The notes beneath the pieces were generated by a model. It was not told where the DNA came from. It saw only the letters and a list, made by a program, of their open reading frames with translations, and searched no databases. The translations under genes and the position numbers were made by a program. Shown piece after piece: positions 43,148 to 57,500 of a stretch of 64,000 bases of DNA. Location: NCBI GenBank assembly GCA_029717555.1, contig JAMDHS010000081.1:1-64000 (forward strand). The letters run 5' to 3'. How positions within the stretch are numbered: the stretch's first letter is position 1; every line of letters begins with the position of its first letter. The DNA is from Peribolospora baueri (taxonomy: Eukaryota; Basidiomycota; Peribolosporomycetes; Peribolosporales; Peribolosporaceae).

Positions 43148-44074
43148 GGCGATGGGGAGGGGTTTGGAGGATGTGGGCGGGTGCGATGGGCGGTGAGCGG
43201 TGAGCGGAGAGCGGATGGAGGAGGGCGGGGATATAGGGGATATGAAGAAGCGGGAGCGGGTATGTGACGGAGACGGAAGCGAAGGGGAAAGAAAGAGATG
43301 GGTCGGTGGTGGTAGTGCGGAGAGGAGGAAGATGGATGAAGGTGGAATGGAATGGAACGGGTCCGCTGAGATGGGCCAAGAATAAGGGAAGATTCTCGCG
43401 CAGGCGGCCGCCGGCCATCGAAGTCGAGGTCGAGGTCGAGGTCGAGGTCGAGCGAGGTGCCGAGAGTATGGGATGAGCTCTATTGGTATTGCAATTGGTA
43501 TTGTCATTGCTATTGGTATTGCCACTGTTCTTGCCATTGCCATCAGACCACATCGCATAGCATCGACATCGACATCGAAACCCGCCTCCCTCTTTCACAC
43601 GACACTCGACACTCGACACTCGCCCCGCTCCCCGTCCCCACACTCTCGGACGGTCGGCCGCGGAGGGCACATCCGCACATCTCACCAAGCTTTCTTTCCT
43701 TTCTTTCCCTTGCCGACCGGACGCACCCCGCTGGACGAATACCAGAAATCTGTCTGGCATTACCTTCGCCGCCTCGACACATCTTGGGTCGAGGCGCGCG
43801 CGAACAAAAACGCACGCGACGCGGTCTTTTGTAAGTGTAATAGTATAGCCGCCGCGCCGCCGCTGGGCTGGTGAGCTAGCTAGCTAATGGGACAGTTGCG
43901 ATGGACAGGGGGGTCAGAGGGGAGTTAGAGAGAGAGAAAGACGCGAGGGCAGAGCGGTGGTTGGTTTGCGAAAGTAGAGGCGAAATCGAGAGGCGAGTAG
44001 ACGACGAGAAAAGAAAAGGTACAAGAAAGAAAAGAACCGGATCGAGTGCCGAGCAAGGCAAGACAGACAGACCC
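43148..44074. other. Intergenic region between the PX gene start and the SSC1 stop
   Basis: It contains a GAGGTC hexamer array, a degenerate ATTGGTATTG repeat (about 43480-43525) and GAGCTAGCTAGCTAA at 43871-43885, which lies 190 bases beyond the SSC1 stop on its downstream side. No gene was supported. Confidence 0.5.
43421..43454. repeat. GAGGTC hexamer array
   Basis: About five copies of the six-base unit GAGGTC lie in the upstream flank of the PX gene. It is simple sequence, listed for completeness. Confidence 0.75.
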
Positions 44075-46741
<2,667 letters not shown>

Positions 46742-47137
46742 GGTGTGACAGGAAGAAAGAAAAGGGGAGGAACGGCGGAGCTGATGGAGAGACGGAAGCT
46801 ACAGTATGGGATCGACGAAAGCGAACGTCGAGAAAGGGGTGGCGATAGAAGGGATGATGGAAGGGATGATGAGGAAGATTGACTTCATAAGCGGACCATC
46901 GGACGGGCAGACAGGAAGAAGTCCTAACAACCTGCCGCAGCCTCTCCGAAGCCGATCGAAGCAGCGCTTTTAGGCGGCGTTCGCGGGTCAAAGATGGGCC
47001 GTTTTCCCACGGTCGAGCATTGACCCAATCGGATGCTGCGGTCATCGCCTGCGGCTCCAAGTCGACTCGAATAGACGACGCTGTCTTCTTGAGATGCAAA
47101 AGAGACTCGAGTCGAGAAATAGCAGCAGAAGGCAGCC
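46742..47137. promoter_or_regulatory. Divergent promoter of SSC1 and RPB10
   Basis: 396 bases separate the two start codons. I could not place a convincing heat-shock element: GAA and TTC trimers occur (for example TTCTTGAGATGC near 47084 and GGAAGAA near 46913) without a clean three-block array. Confidence 0.45.
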
Positions 47138-47731
47138 ATGGTGAGCAGACCGGCGAGACTGGGCGGCTTATACTGCAACCTGGAAGCACATCAGTCTGAC
47201 ATGCTTTCCCCATCTCGCTGGACTCGCTGCAGATCATCCCCGTGAGGTGCTTCTCGTGCGGCAAGGTCATCGGCGACAAGTGGAACACCTATCTCGCTCT
47301 CCTCCAGTCGGACTACGATGAGGGGTGAGTTTCGGTTGGGCGAAGCGGAGACGCGGCGCTTGGCTTCCCCGTCACGCCCACTTGGCGCTTTCGTCTGGCA
47401 TGTGCTGGAGGATTGAGCTAATTGGCAATTTTGTGCCTCGCCTGTCTTTCTGACGCCAGCGCTGCCCTGGACGCGCTCAACTTGAAGCGATACTGCTGCC
47501 GACGGATGGTGCTCACTCACGTCGATCTCATCGAAAAGTTGCTTCACTACAACGGTGAGTTACGTTTCTTATTTGCTGCGCTTACCGGTTGCGATGCGGG
47601 ACGTGGATGGAGACGAAGCAGGGCCGACTCGGGGGTCGGTGGCGCGCAGCGATCGTTGGGAATCCTGTTCATCTCACATATTCGTTGTTCTACTTCACTT
47701 TCGTTCAACAGCCAACGAGCGAAGGAAGTGA
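47138..47731 (+). CDS. RPB10: RNA polymerase I/II/III subunit RPABC5
   Basis: Four exons: 47138-47140, 47233-47324, 47460-47554 and 47712-47731, giving 69 residues, the usual size. The first exon is just the ATG, followed by GTGAGC. The protein then reads [20 protein letters not shown], a middle stretch [20 protein letters not shown] and LIEKLLHYN, ending ANERRK. Cys7, Cys10, Cys44 and Cys45 form the known atypical zinc site of Rpb10. The subunit is shared by all three nuclear RNA polymerases and helps assemble the Rpb2-Rpb3-Rpb11 core. The assignment of the ATG-only exon rests on the need for Met directly before Ile-Ile-Pro and on the perfect donor; no other in-frame ATG is available. Confidence 0.96.
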
Positions 47732-47989
47732 TCACACATCCGTGACACACCACTTTCTGCATTTTCTCTGCACCGATACGAGACTAGGAAGCATGTACGA
47801 TATGGGATCGGCGACTTTTTCATGAAAACACCAAAAACACCAAGACGGTGAAACCTGCTTTTTTTGCGAAACGAACATGCAGTTTCTACATTTTGAAAGG
47901 TAACGCTTGGACATACGTCCAACCGAGTCCGAACCACCACACTCTCCCTCTTCCGAAGCCGCGCTGTCCATCTCTCTTGGCCCGCACCT
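47732..47989. other. Short convergent 3' region of RPB10 and SND1
   Basis: 258 bases lie between the two stop codons and hold only AT-richer sequence. No gene is seen. Confidence 0.55.
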
Positions 47990-50900
47990 TCAGCGACGAT
48001 GGCGCGAAGCAGAGTCCTCCTCCGCCTGGAAGTCGCCGTACTCGAACGCGCCGGCGTGCGTCCGACGAGCTTCGAGCTCCGCCTCGTTAAGCGTCTTGAG
48101 CACTGCCGAGGGTAAGCGTAACGTGTACCGCCGATCAGTCCTCCGTTTCCACCGGTTCTTCTCCGTGCTTTCACAGCAAATACAAGAACCCGCTCCCGCA
48201 TCAGAGCGTGACTCACCGCCAGGGTAAGCCTTAGCATACCTGCTCTTGCGATCGACGACTGCCAACCCATCTCGCACAAGATCAACGTTGATGCTCGCGT
48301 CAGGAGAGCCCGCGGCGGCGGGGTTGCTGGGATCGTAGAGCGTCAAGTGGAGGACCCCGCCTTCACGTGCGTCGACGTTAGCGACCAACTTGCGGCCCTG
48401 TAATTCCGGTGCGGTGTATGAAACCGAATGAACTAGCGTCAGACGGAGCTGGTCGACCTGCAATCAGACACAACAAGCGAGAGCTCACCTCCGCCACCTG
48501 TCGGAACGCGTCGACTGCCTCGACAGCGTACTCGTTACCTTCGACGAGCCGGATGAAGCTCAACGTAGCCTCGTGGGCTTGCGCCGGCATCTTGCCGATG
48601 CCAAAGCGCGAATTGTCCAGGGGCTTGAGACGGGACCACGGGAGTGTCTCGCCGTTGCCGTAGTCGAAGAACTGGTACCGTTCGTTCGCGAGGCACAGGG
48701 GAACGTCAGCGTATTGAGGACATCACCGATTGGCAAGCGACTGCTAAAACTCACGTGCACCTCGGCCTCCTTCTTCCCCGGGTTGCTCTTCCGCACTCTC
48801 GCCCGGTACCAAGCGTCGTCGGCGGTGAATCTAGCGCTGACGACGTCCCCGGAGCGTGGAATGAAGGAGGTGGGAGCAGGTGTGGAGGAGACGTGGAAGG
48901 CGGCAAAGTCGGCCATGAGCTGCTCAAATGACTTTGAGCTCTCGTCGAGGATCTGGACCGCGAAGCCGAATGGCTCGTCCTTGCCTCCGCCGCGAACTTC
49001 AGAGACAACCACGTCCTTGTACTCCTTTTGAGCCACGGGCGGCTCGACCAAGTGTCCGGCGGCGCCGTTAGCCGCTTCCTGTTCCGCCGCCTCTGCCTCC
49101 GCGTCGTAATCCTTCCAGAGCTGTGTCGTCCATGTGAGAGGAGAGAAAGGGGCGTCAGACCGATCCCGTCTATCCGGAAACGGGTCCCTGGCGGCTGCAT
49201 ACTCACGTTCTTTTGCTCCTTCTTGGCGCTTGCTTGCGCCTCATAGAGCTGAGAGCTGAACGTCATACCCTCCGCAGTGTAGTCGTGCACTTGGGCAAGG
49301 CCCTCTTGGACGAGCGTGACTGCGAAGTTCTCCGTCTTGTTGAGGTAGAGCACTCCGATGAATCCACCGACCTTGTCAGTCGTCACAAACTCTACCTCAA
49401 CGTCCCTCTGCAGCGCCCTCCGAGTGGTGAATTCGAGTGCCTCCTTTCCGAATGGCTCGTCCTTCTCGCTGCTATTCCGTGCCGTCCTCGGCGCTCGAAT
49501 TCCGGCGAGGACAAACGTGAGACGCTGGTTCTCTTTCGGCAAGAGCAACTTGAACCGCGAGCCGGAGCTGATGAAGTCGACCACCGCAGGGACGCGTCCA
49601 GACCGCTTGAGGCCGGAGAGCACCTGGTTGGCGCGCGTCACGTTCTCGGAGGCGTCGACGACGCGCGGCAGAGGCATCTCCTTGCCCGAATGGATGCCCT
49701 TGCCTTCCGCTGCCGCCTTGGACTCGGCCGCCATAAGCTTATCATACTCAGACGAACGGTCCTCATCGTCTCGACGATGGCGGAGTGCCGTCGCCAGGCC
49801 TCGCTCGATGAGAAGCTCAGAGATGTTCCTAGTGCAAGAGCGAAGCGTAAGGAGAAGCTCAATTTACAGCGTCTCCGTCTCGGACCTTTGGGAGCACATG
49901 GGCAGACTCACACGTCCTTGAGCTTGACCGTGCCGCATTCACGCTCGCCAAACTCGCCATCGGCCGGCTTGACGTAGTCGATGGTGACGAGGACGTTCTT
50001 GCCGATGAGCTTCCTCCTCAGGAATTCCCTCGCCTCGGCCTGGTAGCCGGCAAACTTGGCCTCCGCGGGTCGCGGCTGGCGGGTGGAAGAAAGCTGGATT
50101 CGGCGCTCGGTGCTGACGCCGGTGGGCTTTCGGACAGCGATTGTGTCGCCAGACACAATGCGAGACACGACGGCATCGAACGTCCGAGCAGACAGCGGCG
50201 TCGCGGCTGGGCCGGTGGTTGGCGCCGAGTAAGACTTCCAGAGGTTTAAACGCTTCTCCTTGGCAACCCTGCAAAATGCCGGCGGAGCAACGAAACAAGC
50301 GCAAATGAACCTCCCATATAACGGCTTCGTAGAATACGGGACGACAATCGCACTCACCTTTCAGCTCTTCTATACTTCTCCATTCCCCCGAAAGAGGAGA
50401 GCATGCCCGCATGCCAGTCCACACAGCGTGCGAGTCCGGAAGAGAGAAGGAACTCAGCGATGTTACCAACAGGATGCTCGGCAATACCGATGAATATGGA
50501 AGCGGGTGCGGGCGGCGGTGCAGGGGTGGATGCAGTGGCAGCGAACGGCGTTGGGCCGACGGCGGAAGAAGGGAGGGAGAGAAGAATGATTTTGATATTG
50601 CGCTGCAGAAGTCTGAAGGGGCACACCGTCAGGAGGTGGCGATGCCTCAGCTTACGAAAGCGACACAGCGAGGCAGTGTTCCTGGGAGGGATGTACGAAC
50701 CTCGATTCTACGAAGAACTTTGCCTCCTCGCCGAACTCCTCGCCTTCCGCCGGACCGACACCACCAGACCCTGTCGTTCTGGGCGCTTTGATGCCGGCGA
50801 GGCTGAGGTTGATGAACTGATGGTGCTTCGGAGAGAGGAGCATGCGAGCGCGAATGGTGGAACCGTCACGGACCTGCTCAACGATGGCTGAAGATCGCAC

Positions 50901-51792
50901 AATAGGGTCGAGGTAGGGTTCAGTCTTATGGGCCCCACTCCGCCACAAAGGGAGGAAGACTTACAATCGACTGGCTTCCCCTTCCATTCGGAAAGGAAAG
51001 CGACCGAGTCCTCAGGCATCATGTACGCAACTTTGACGAGCTAAAGGGGAAGTAGAGATCGAAGGACGTCAGTTAGAGCTCCGGGCTAGCGGAATGGAAG
51101 ATGAGTTTGATGCTATGATGGCTCACCTCGTCAAGATCCCACACTCCCTGCTGCCGCTCCTTGGCCACAGCCTGCGCCTCCTGCAGCTTGATCCTCCAAG
51201 CAGGCTCCTCCCCACCATCGGTCGTCCTCTTGGTACCTCCATCGCGGACCTTGGCCCAGCCAGTGGCGACAATCTCCTCAGCTACGTTGGTGTCGGGAAG
51301 ACCAGGAGCCTTTGGAGGCAAAAAGACGTGGGCGAACTCGCGGGGAGCGGAGCCGGGATCGCTGGAAGGGACAGTGTGCTCGATGCGGAAGCGGATCTCT
51401 TTGCCGACGAGCTTGAGGCGCAAGAACTCGCGGGAGAGGAATGCGTGCGGCTGGGGTAGGGGCAAGAAATGAGCATGTGTGTGGACGCAGAACACAAGCA
51501 GAAAGGGAAGAGAGAAATGGACGAGCGGTTCCCGAGTATGACCATCGGGCATGGGAGTGATCGTCCAACAGTTCATCCGAGCAGACATTATGGGAATATC
51601 CAAGCGGAGCGCCTCGCCATAACTCACCTCGTCCTCGCGGTCCCTGCTTCCCATTCTGGGAGCAGAGATGCCAGCGATGTGAAGCTGCCTCTCCTGACCG
51701 CCGATCTGAGCGTGCCTGGCGCGGACGACGATAGTGTCGCCAGAAGAGACGCTGCGGACGATGCCTGGGAGGAGTTGCTGGGGTGCGGCCAT
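47990..51792 (-). CDS. SND1: Tudor staphylococcal nuclease (p100/SND1)
   Basis: Eleven exons (minus): 51792-51628, 51450-51127, 51040-50965, 50887-50701, 50612-50358, 50268-49912, 49828-49207, 49120-48755, 48671-48489, 48457-48217 and 48102-47990. All are in phase and give 962 residues. Repeated staphylococcal-nuclease-like domains each open with a V-x-SGDTI type turn (IVRSVSSGDTIVVRAR, VVSRIVSGDTIAVRKP) and share LAGIRAPR or AGIKAPRT and FGKEALEF or FGEEAKFF. From about residue 740 a Tudor domain follows (RSGDVVSARFTADDAWYRAR, HFFDYGNGETLPW), split by an intron. The last SN half ends LKTLNEAELEARRTHAGAFE. SND1 binds structured RNA and methylarginine ligands and acts in splicing, RNA decay and stress granules. 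It lies upstream of a retroelement fragment. Confidence 0.95.
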
Positions 51793-52409
51793 GGTGGGGT
51801 TTCAGGTGGGAGAGGTGGCAAGGGGTAAAGAGCAAGCACAAGCGGGAAGTAACAAAGAATGTGATAGAAGCGGTCTGGTGTTGGCTTGATCTTGTCAAGA
51901 CGAGCTTCCAGGTATCGGAGACGACAGAGAAGGAGCGTTCGAAGTCTCAAACGGGGGGAAGGAAGAAGGTCGCGTGCGCTGGCCGCGATGGTCACGTGGT
52001 CCAACGAAGAAGGAAGGCCTTTCAATGCGCATACTTCCACAGTTACTCCTGTCTCGTCGAGGACGAGGAAGAGGAAGAGGAAGAGGACTTCGAGTTGCAA
52101 CATGTGAGGCACTATTGGGGGCGTCGATAATAATGAGGTCAACGTCTGGGCCTTCCACGCCATTGCAAGACGTTTCGACAGCTGAAGGTCGACACGGCGT
52201 AGATACTGTCAGTCGAAGAATGAACGACGTCTCTTCCTCCCCTGCTTGCTGACGAATACCTATCTGATCACCTCCACTCCGCTTTTGCGCTTTACAGTGC
52301 TGCGCTGCTCGTAGCATCGTTGCTTGCGTACATGGCTAAGCTCTTCTCAGCGAGTGATCGCCGCTCGCGAAGACGCCGCACACCTCTCTTCGGTGTATAG
52401 GCGCCAGTC
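51793..52409. other. SND1 upstream region
   Basis: No supported gene. Between SND1 and the retroelement fragment there is an acidic-codon-like GAGGAAGAGGAAGA stretch near 52060-52085 with no surrounding gene structure. Confidence 0.5.
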
Positions 52410-53970
52410 ATGACAACTTTTTACACTCGTTCTGGTCAAGGACGCTACTTGCCACTACATTCGCCGCTGCTGCTCGCCGAGGAGGTTGTACGCCCCTTCG
52501 CAGGTCGAGCTTAATGAACACTTTGGCTCCCCGAAGGCGGTCCATGGCCTCGCTAATGAGCGGGAGAGGGCAGCGGTCTTTTACGGTGACGCGGTTGGGG
52601 CCCCGGTAATCCATGCAGAGGCGCAAGGGGCCGTCCTTTTTCTTGACGAAGAGGATGGGTGCGCCAGCAGGAGATTTGGGACGCCCTGATGAGTCCCTTC
52701 GAAAGGTTCTCCTCCAACCAGGCCGACAGGGTGCTCAGTTCAGTCTCTGACAGAGGATAGATGAGGCCGAAGGGTGGCGAAGCGCCGGGCTCAAGGTGGC
52801 TTGCATGGTCGTAATGCCGGTGCGGAGGGAGGGTATCTGCCTTGGTCTTGGAAAGTGACGTGAGGAGGTCATGGTACTCTGAGGGGACCACTTCCTTGAG
52901 TTTCGCCACGTACTCTGGGTGCGCGGCAACCTCTGCGCGGGTGGGCACTCCAACCTTGCGGTGTTCAAAGTCGAAATGATCCCCGCCGCGTGTCGAGCAG
53001 GAACGGTCCAAGAAGATGGTCTTCCCGTTCGAGACCCGCTGGGCCCAACCTGATACTGATAGGAAATGCGCCGCGGGCTGTAGTCGTCCGTGGCCTTGGG
53101 CGCCCGTCTGGCAAGTGAGGGTGGCCCTCCGTCGGTGGATTTCGAGGCCATGGGCGGCCGAGTCGGAATCAGCGGCGTCGAACGAACGCCCTTCGTGCTT
53201 CGAAGAGGGGAGTGAACAGTCGCAACTCCTGAAGAAGGTCGTTCAATGACGGCCGTGGAGAGAGGATGGAGCGGATGTGGGGCAGCATGTCGTTGGGGAG
53301 ACCGTCACGAACCGCATAGACGAGACCGCCGTCCGGACGGCCACTGTACGCGGCCTTGAGTAGGTCCAGCTTCTCGTAGAAATACGTGTCAATTGGCTCA
53401 CGCCGATCCCACTTCCGCTGGTCGGCCTCCATCCGTACGATGACCGAATCTTTGGCAAGAGCGAGACGAAGGAGGCGCTTCCTGGCGTCCCAGCTCACTT
53501 CCATCTCCGCGCGGTCGGGGTCCGAAAGACTCGTCCACCAGCTGCGTGGAGCCCCATCGTAACGCGTTGATAGGATGTGAAGGACCTCGCGAGCATAGTC
53601 GGGGTCGTCCGGGTAGCGGGAGAGGATCGCGCCTTTGTGCGTGATCCAGACTTGAACATAGACCGATGCTGGATCAAAGCGGGGAACGTCGTCGGCCTTG
53701 ATGCGGGGTCGGCGCGCAGAGGCGGGCGCAATGAGGGCGCGGCGCAGAGCCAACGTCGCCGATGGTTCGATGGGAGCGGTCGGCGTCGAGGGTACCTTCC
53801 GGTGATGATCGACGAAGCCGGCCTCGGCGAAGGCTTTCCTACGCTCCTCGCGAAGCCGCGTCTCGATAGCGTCCCACTGACGGCGCTCCTCGTCGGACAT
53901 GGCAGGCGGCGATGGCGATAACTCAGCCATCTGCCTCCCCAACTCGGCGATCTTCGTGCTCATCCCGTCC
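52410..53970 (-). mobile_element. Broken Ty3/gypsy (Metaviridae) LTR-retrotransposon fragment
   Basis: The minus strand carries a gag-like region (about 53.97-53.17 kb) with a coiled N-terminus and a DDPDYAREVLHIL-type capsid core, then the pol segment before reverse transcriptase (about 53.0-52.6 kb), then the first part of reverse transcriptase with [14 protein letters not shown] and [11 protein letters not shown]. About 1.5 kb of a usually 5-6 kb element remains. It is truncated inside reverse transcriptase, so RNase H, integrase and the 3' end are absent, and it has roughly three or four further breaks. No LTRs were found. The residues that remain are still easily recognised, which suggests a moderately old, not ancient, copy. 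It sits between SND1 and HIR1 and disrupts neither. Confidence 0.88.
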
Positions 53971-54546
53971 TCGCTCCGCTTTGCCTCAGCGCGCTCGATT
54001 CGAGCAAGTCGATCAGACGCTGCAGCGCTCCAGCCTTGGTGTCAGAGGTCATACGGGTGTAGCAGGGTGGGGTAAACGCGAGACCAAGGAGGCAGTGTCC
54101 ACTTGCAGGGAGGCAGGCTTGACATCCCGCGACTCAGATGTCTGCAGCGATGCTATTGCGCGCGACGTAGTGGGTCTGTGGAGCAAGCGCGTCAACGGCG
54201 GCGACCCAGAGCAACGTCGCTTTCTGCGCTGAAAGAACAGCGACTGTCTATTTTAAGCCAATATCTGTGCCTTTGGTCGGACTCCGGTGACTGGAAAAAG
54301 GCAAAAATTGCATATCGAGCACAGAGATTGAGAACAGGTGGAGTGATGGAGGCTGAGGACGAATAAGGAAGAAGTATGGGGTATTGGCTGCGGCAACTAG
54401 ACGCTTGCAGGTGATCGGCCCCGTAACGACGCAACACGAAACAACGATCAGTTCTTCAACTACTCTCCCACCTTCTACAGACTTGCTTCCCCGCGAGGAA
54501 CGCTGCTGTTCCTTCCGCCGCCATTGTTTGTGCGGGGGTAGCCACA
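53971..54546. other. Intergenic region before HIR1
   Basis: This lies between the retroelement fragment and the HIR1 start. The left part may be remaining untranslated sequence of the element. No LTR end, gene or clear promoter box was recognised. Confidence 0.45.
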
Positions 54547-57500
54547 ATGCATATCGTACAGCCCAGCTGGGTCCTCCATCAAGGCAAGTTCGTCTCATTC
54601 GCCCACTAATCCCGCAGGGGAAACGTTTGCCAGTGTCCTTCTGACCTCTGTTTGCATCGCTTCGCAGACGACAAGAAGAAAAAGACGAGTATATTCTCTA
54701 TCCATGTTCATCCAGATGGCAGCAGGGTAGCGACAGGGGGACTGGGTGCGTACATCGAGCTCCTTTTTGTAAGAGTTGTATTTCTGTGCGCTTAGCATCA
54801 CTCCTATCCCGCACTCCGCCGCCGCGGTGCGCCTTGCCCTGCCCTCGCCTAGACACGAAAGTTCGCATCTGGACCACGGCACCTATCCTTGATGAAGGGA
54901 CGTCCTTGCGCGCTGACGTGCCCAAGAGCCTTTGCACGCTCACCGTCCATACAGGTAGGCGAATCCAGACGTTTGCCAAACTCTCCACGTCATCTTCTTG
55001 ACTCTTTTGCCTATCCGTGACAATGGTATTGCTTCCTTTCTCTTTCTGACAAACGTTTCCAGGAGCCGTACTCGCAGTTCGATGGGCAAATTCAGGCCGC
55101 TTCCTGGCCTCCGGCTCAGATGACACTGTGATCATGATTTACGACCGTAGCCCGTAAGTCTCGTCATTATCCTACGTCTGCGTGTACGATCTCCGCTTGA
55201 TGCCGTGTACGATCACAAGCTGAAAGCGTATCCTGGTCCGCGTTTCATCGCAGAGGCGCATTTGCGAGCAAAGCGTTCGGCTCTACGGAAGAGAATGTGG
55301 AAAACTGGCGGTACATCAGACGACTTTCTGGTCACGAATCAGGTTCGTCCCTCTTCCCCCTTTTTCAGCGTATGAGTGACTCCACTGAGTTCTGGGCTTG
55401 CGCCGTCGCTTGTCGGCTCAAGATGTCACCGATCTGGCATGGTCGAAGGATGACGAGTATCTCGCCTCAGTCGGACTGGACAGCAAGGTCTTCGTCTGGA
55501 GTGGCCAGACGTTCGGTGGGTGACCGACGTTTCAGCATACACTCGGAGCAACGTAATCAATTTTCCAGAGCCTGACATGGACGTTTGGTGTTTTTCGCTC
55601 ATCGCAGATCCAATAAGGCGCATCGAAGTGCATAGCGGTTTTGTCAAAGGTGTCACTTGGGATCCGGCCGGCCAGTACTTGGCGACCGCTTCGGACGACC
55701 GATCCGTCAAAATCTTCCGCACCACGGACTGGGGTCTCGAGAAGGACGTAACAGAGCCTTTCGAAGGGTCTCCCAGTTCCACGTTCTATCGCCGCCTCGG
55801 CTGGTCGCCGGAGGGAGCTCACCTCGTTGCGTCAAATGCGATGAACGGCCCTGTGTTCGCCGGTTCTGTTATTGCCAGGGAATCGTGGAACACGGACGTT
55901 ACGTTACTAGGGCATGAAAACTGCACGGAATGCGTCGTGAGTCGACTCGCTCGAAATGCACTTCAGGGTCTCTCTGTAGAACGTTGCGACGTAACGTTAA
56001 CTGGACATACGCACCTCCTCTGCCTCGTAGGCTTTTAGCCCCCAGGTCTTCCTGAAAATTCCCTCTCATCCGTCGCGAAAAGCCGAGAATGTGTGTACGA
56101 TGCTTGCCCTGGCTGGACAGGATAGGACTCTCTCCGTATGGTTGACAAAATGGGGAAGGCCGCTGGTGGTCCTCAAGGACGTCTTCGAACGGAACGTCCT
56201 CGACCTGTCTTGGTAAGTTAATCACCAGCCGTCGTCACCGTTACACTCCTAATGACGTCACTGATGCGCCTCCTTCTCGTCGCTCAGGTCCCCAGACGGT
56301 CACACGCTATTTGCTTGCTCTTCGGACGGCACGATCGCCTGTGTCGTGTTCACTCCCGACGAGCTTCCGACAACTGCTGAGCCGGGAACAAAGGAGGAAT
56401 GTATCGCTCAGATTGGGTTCAAATGGCCTGTCCATCAGCCTGCTCCTTCCGTGCAGCCTTCGTCTTCGACCTTGAACGGTTTAGGCCATCAGTATCATCA
56501 CGGGACGCACGCCCCCGTCCAAACCCTACCAGCTGTTCCGCAACCTCAATCGGTCACGATCACCAAGGACGGCCGAAGACGCATCCAGCCATCTTTAATC
56601 GCTGTCGGTGCGTCATCTCCCGTGCCGGCTCCTTCCTTACCTTTCGCTACCGCAAATCGTGAGCCGGAGGTGGAAATGCCGGCGCCGGTACCTCCGCTTC
56701 TTCCACCTCCTTCGGAACCCTCGCTTCCCACACCGACGACATCCTCTTCAGCGCCCATGGCTCGTGGCAAGGGACGGACGCTCGGAGGCGACAAGCCGCG
56801 CGAGCCTGCTGGCGCTCCGGTAGAACTCAGAGCCGCTCAGCATTTCGTCAGTGGTGCAGGTGCAGCCGCTCCATCTACGCGAGTGACTGGTGGGGGGACG
56901 GGGCCGGCTGTCGTCTTCCCTGTGCCGTCTGTGAAGAGCAACGCGAGAATAAAGACGAACGAGGAGAACGCGGACTCTGACATTTTGGAGATGCGCAATT
57001 TTACGGACGGACGTGAGTACAGCTCTCACTTGACGGCGGGGGATGTTTCACGACCCTGGTGGACCTAGTCTTGGATTCTCCGACTTACGATTGCGGTCTT
57101 GACGCGTCCACAATTTTAGGAGCGTGCGAGGTTACCCTTCTGCATCCCGAGCGCGAACAAGGGAAGATGAAGGACAAGGTTTTGTGGATCGACTATCTCC
57201 CATCTCCCATCCTGGCCATGACTGCGACGCTATTCTTTAGCGCGGTCGCGACGGAAGACGGGGGCATCAACATCTATTCCGCCACCGGCCGACAGTGAGT
57301 GTACTTTTCGTCATTACTCTGTTCTGTCCTGACGGGAAGGACCTGTTTGACCGGCGATTTGACCACGTAATTTTCGCAGTCTCATGCCAACCATTACGCT
57401 AGACTCTCCGTTGGTCAACATGGATAGCGCAGACAATCTGCTGATGGCCATCACCGCGTCGGGAGTGCTCCATACGTGGTAAGCGTCCGTATTTTTTGGG

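Noticed and set aside
46742-47137. Heat-shock element in the SSC1/RPB10 promoter
   Set aside because: Isolated GAA and TTC trimers occur, but no inverted array of three with correct spacing could be placed.
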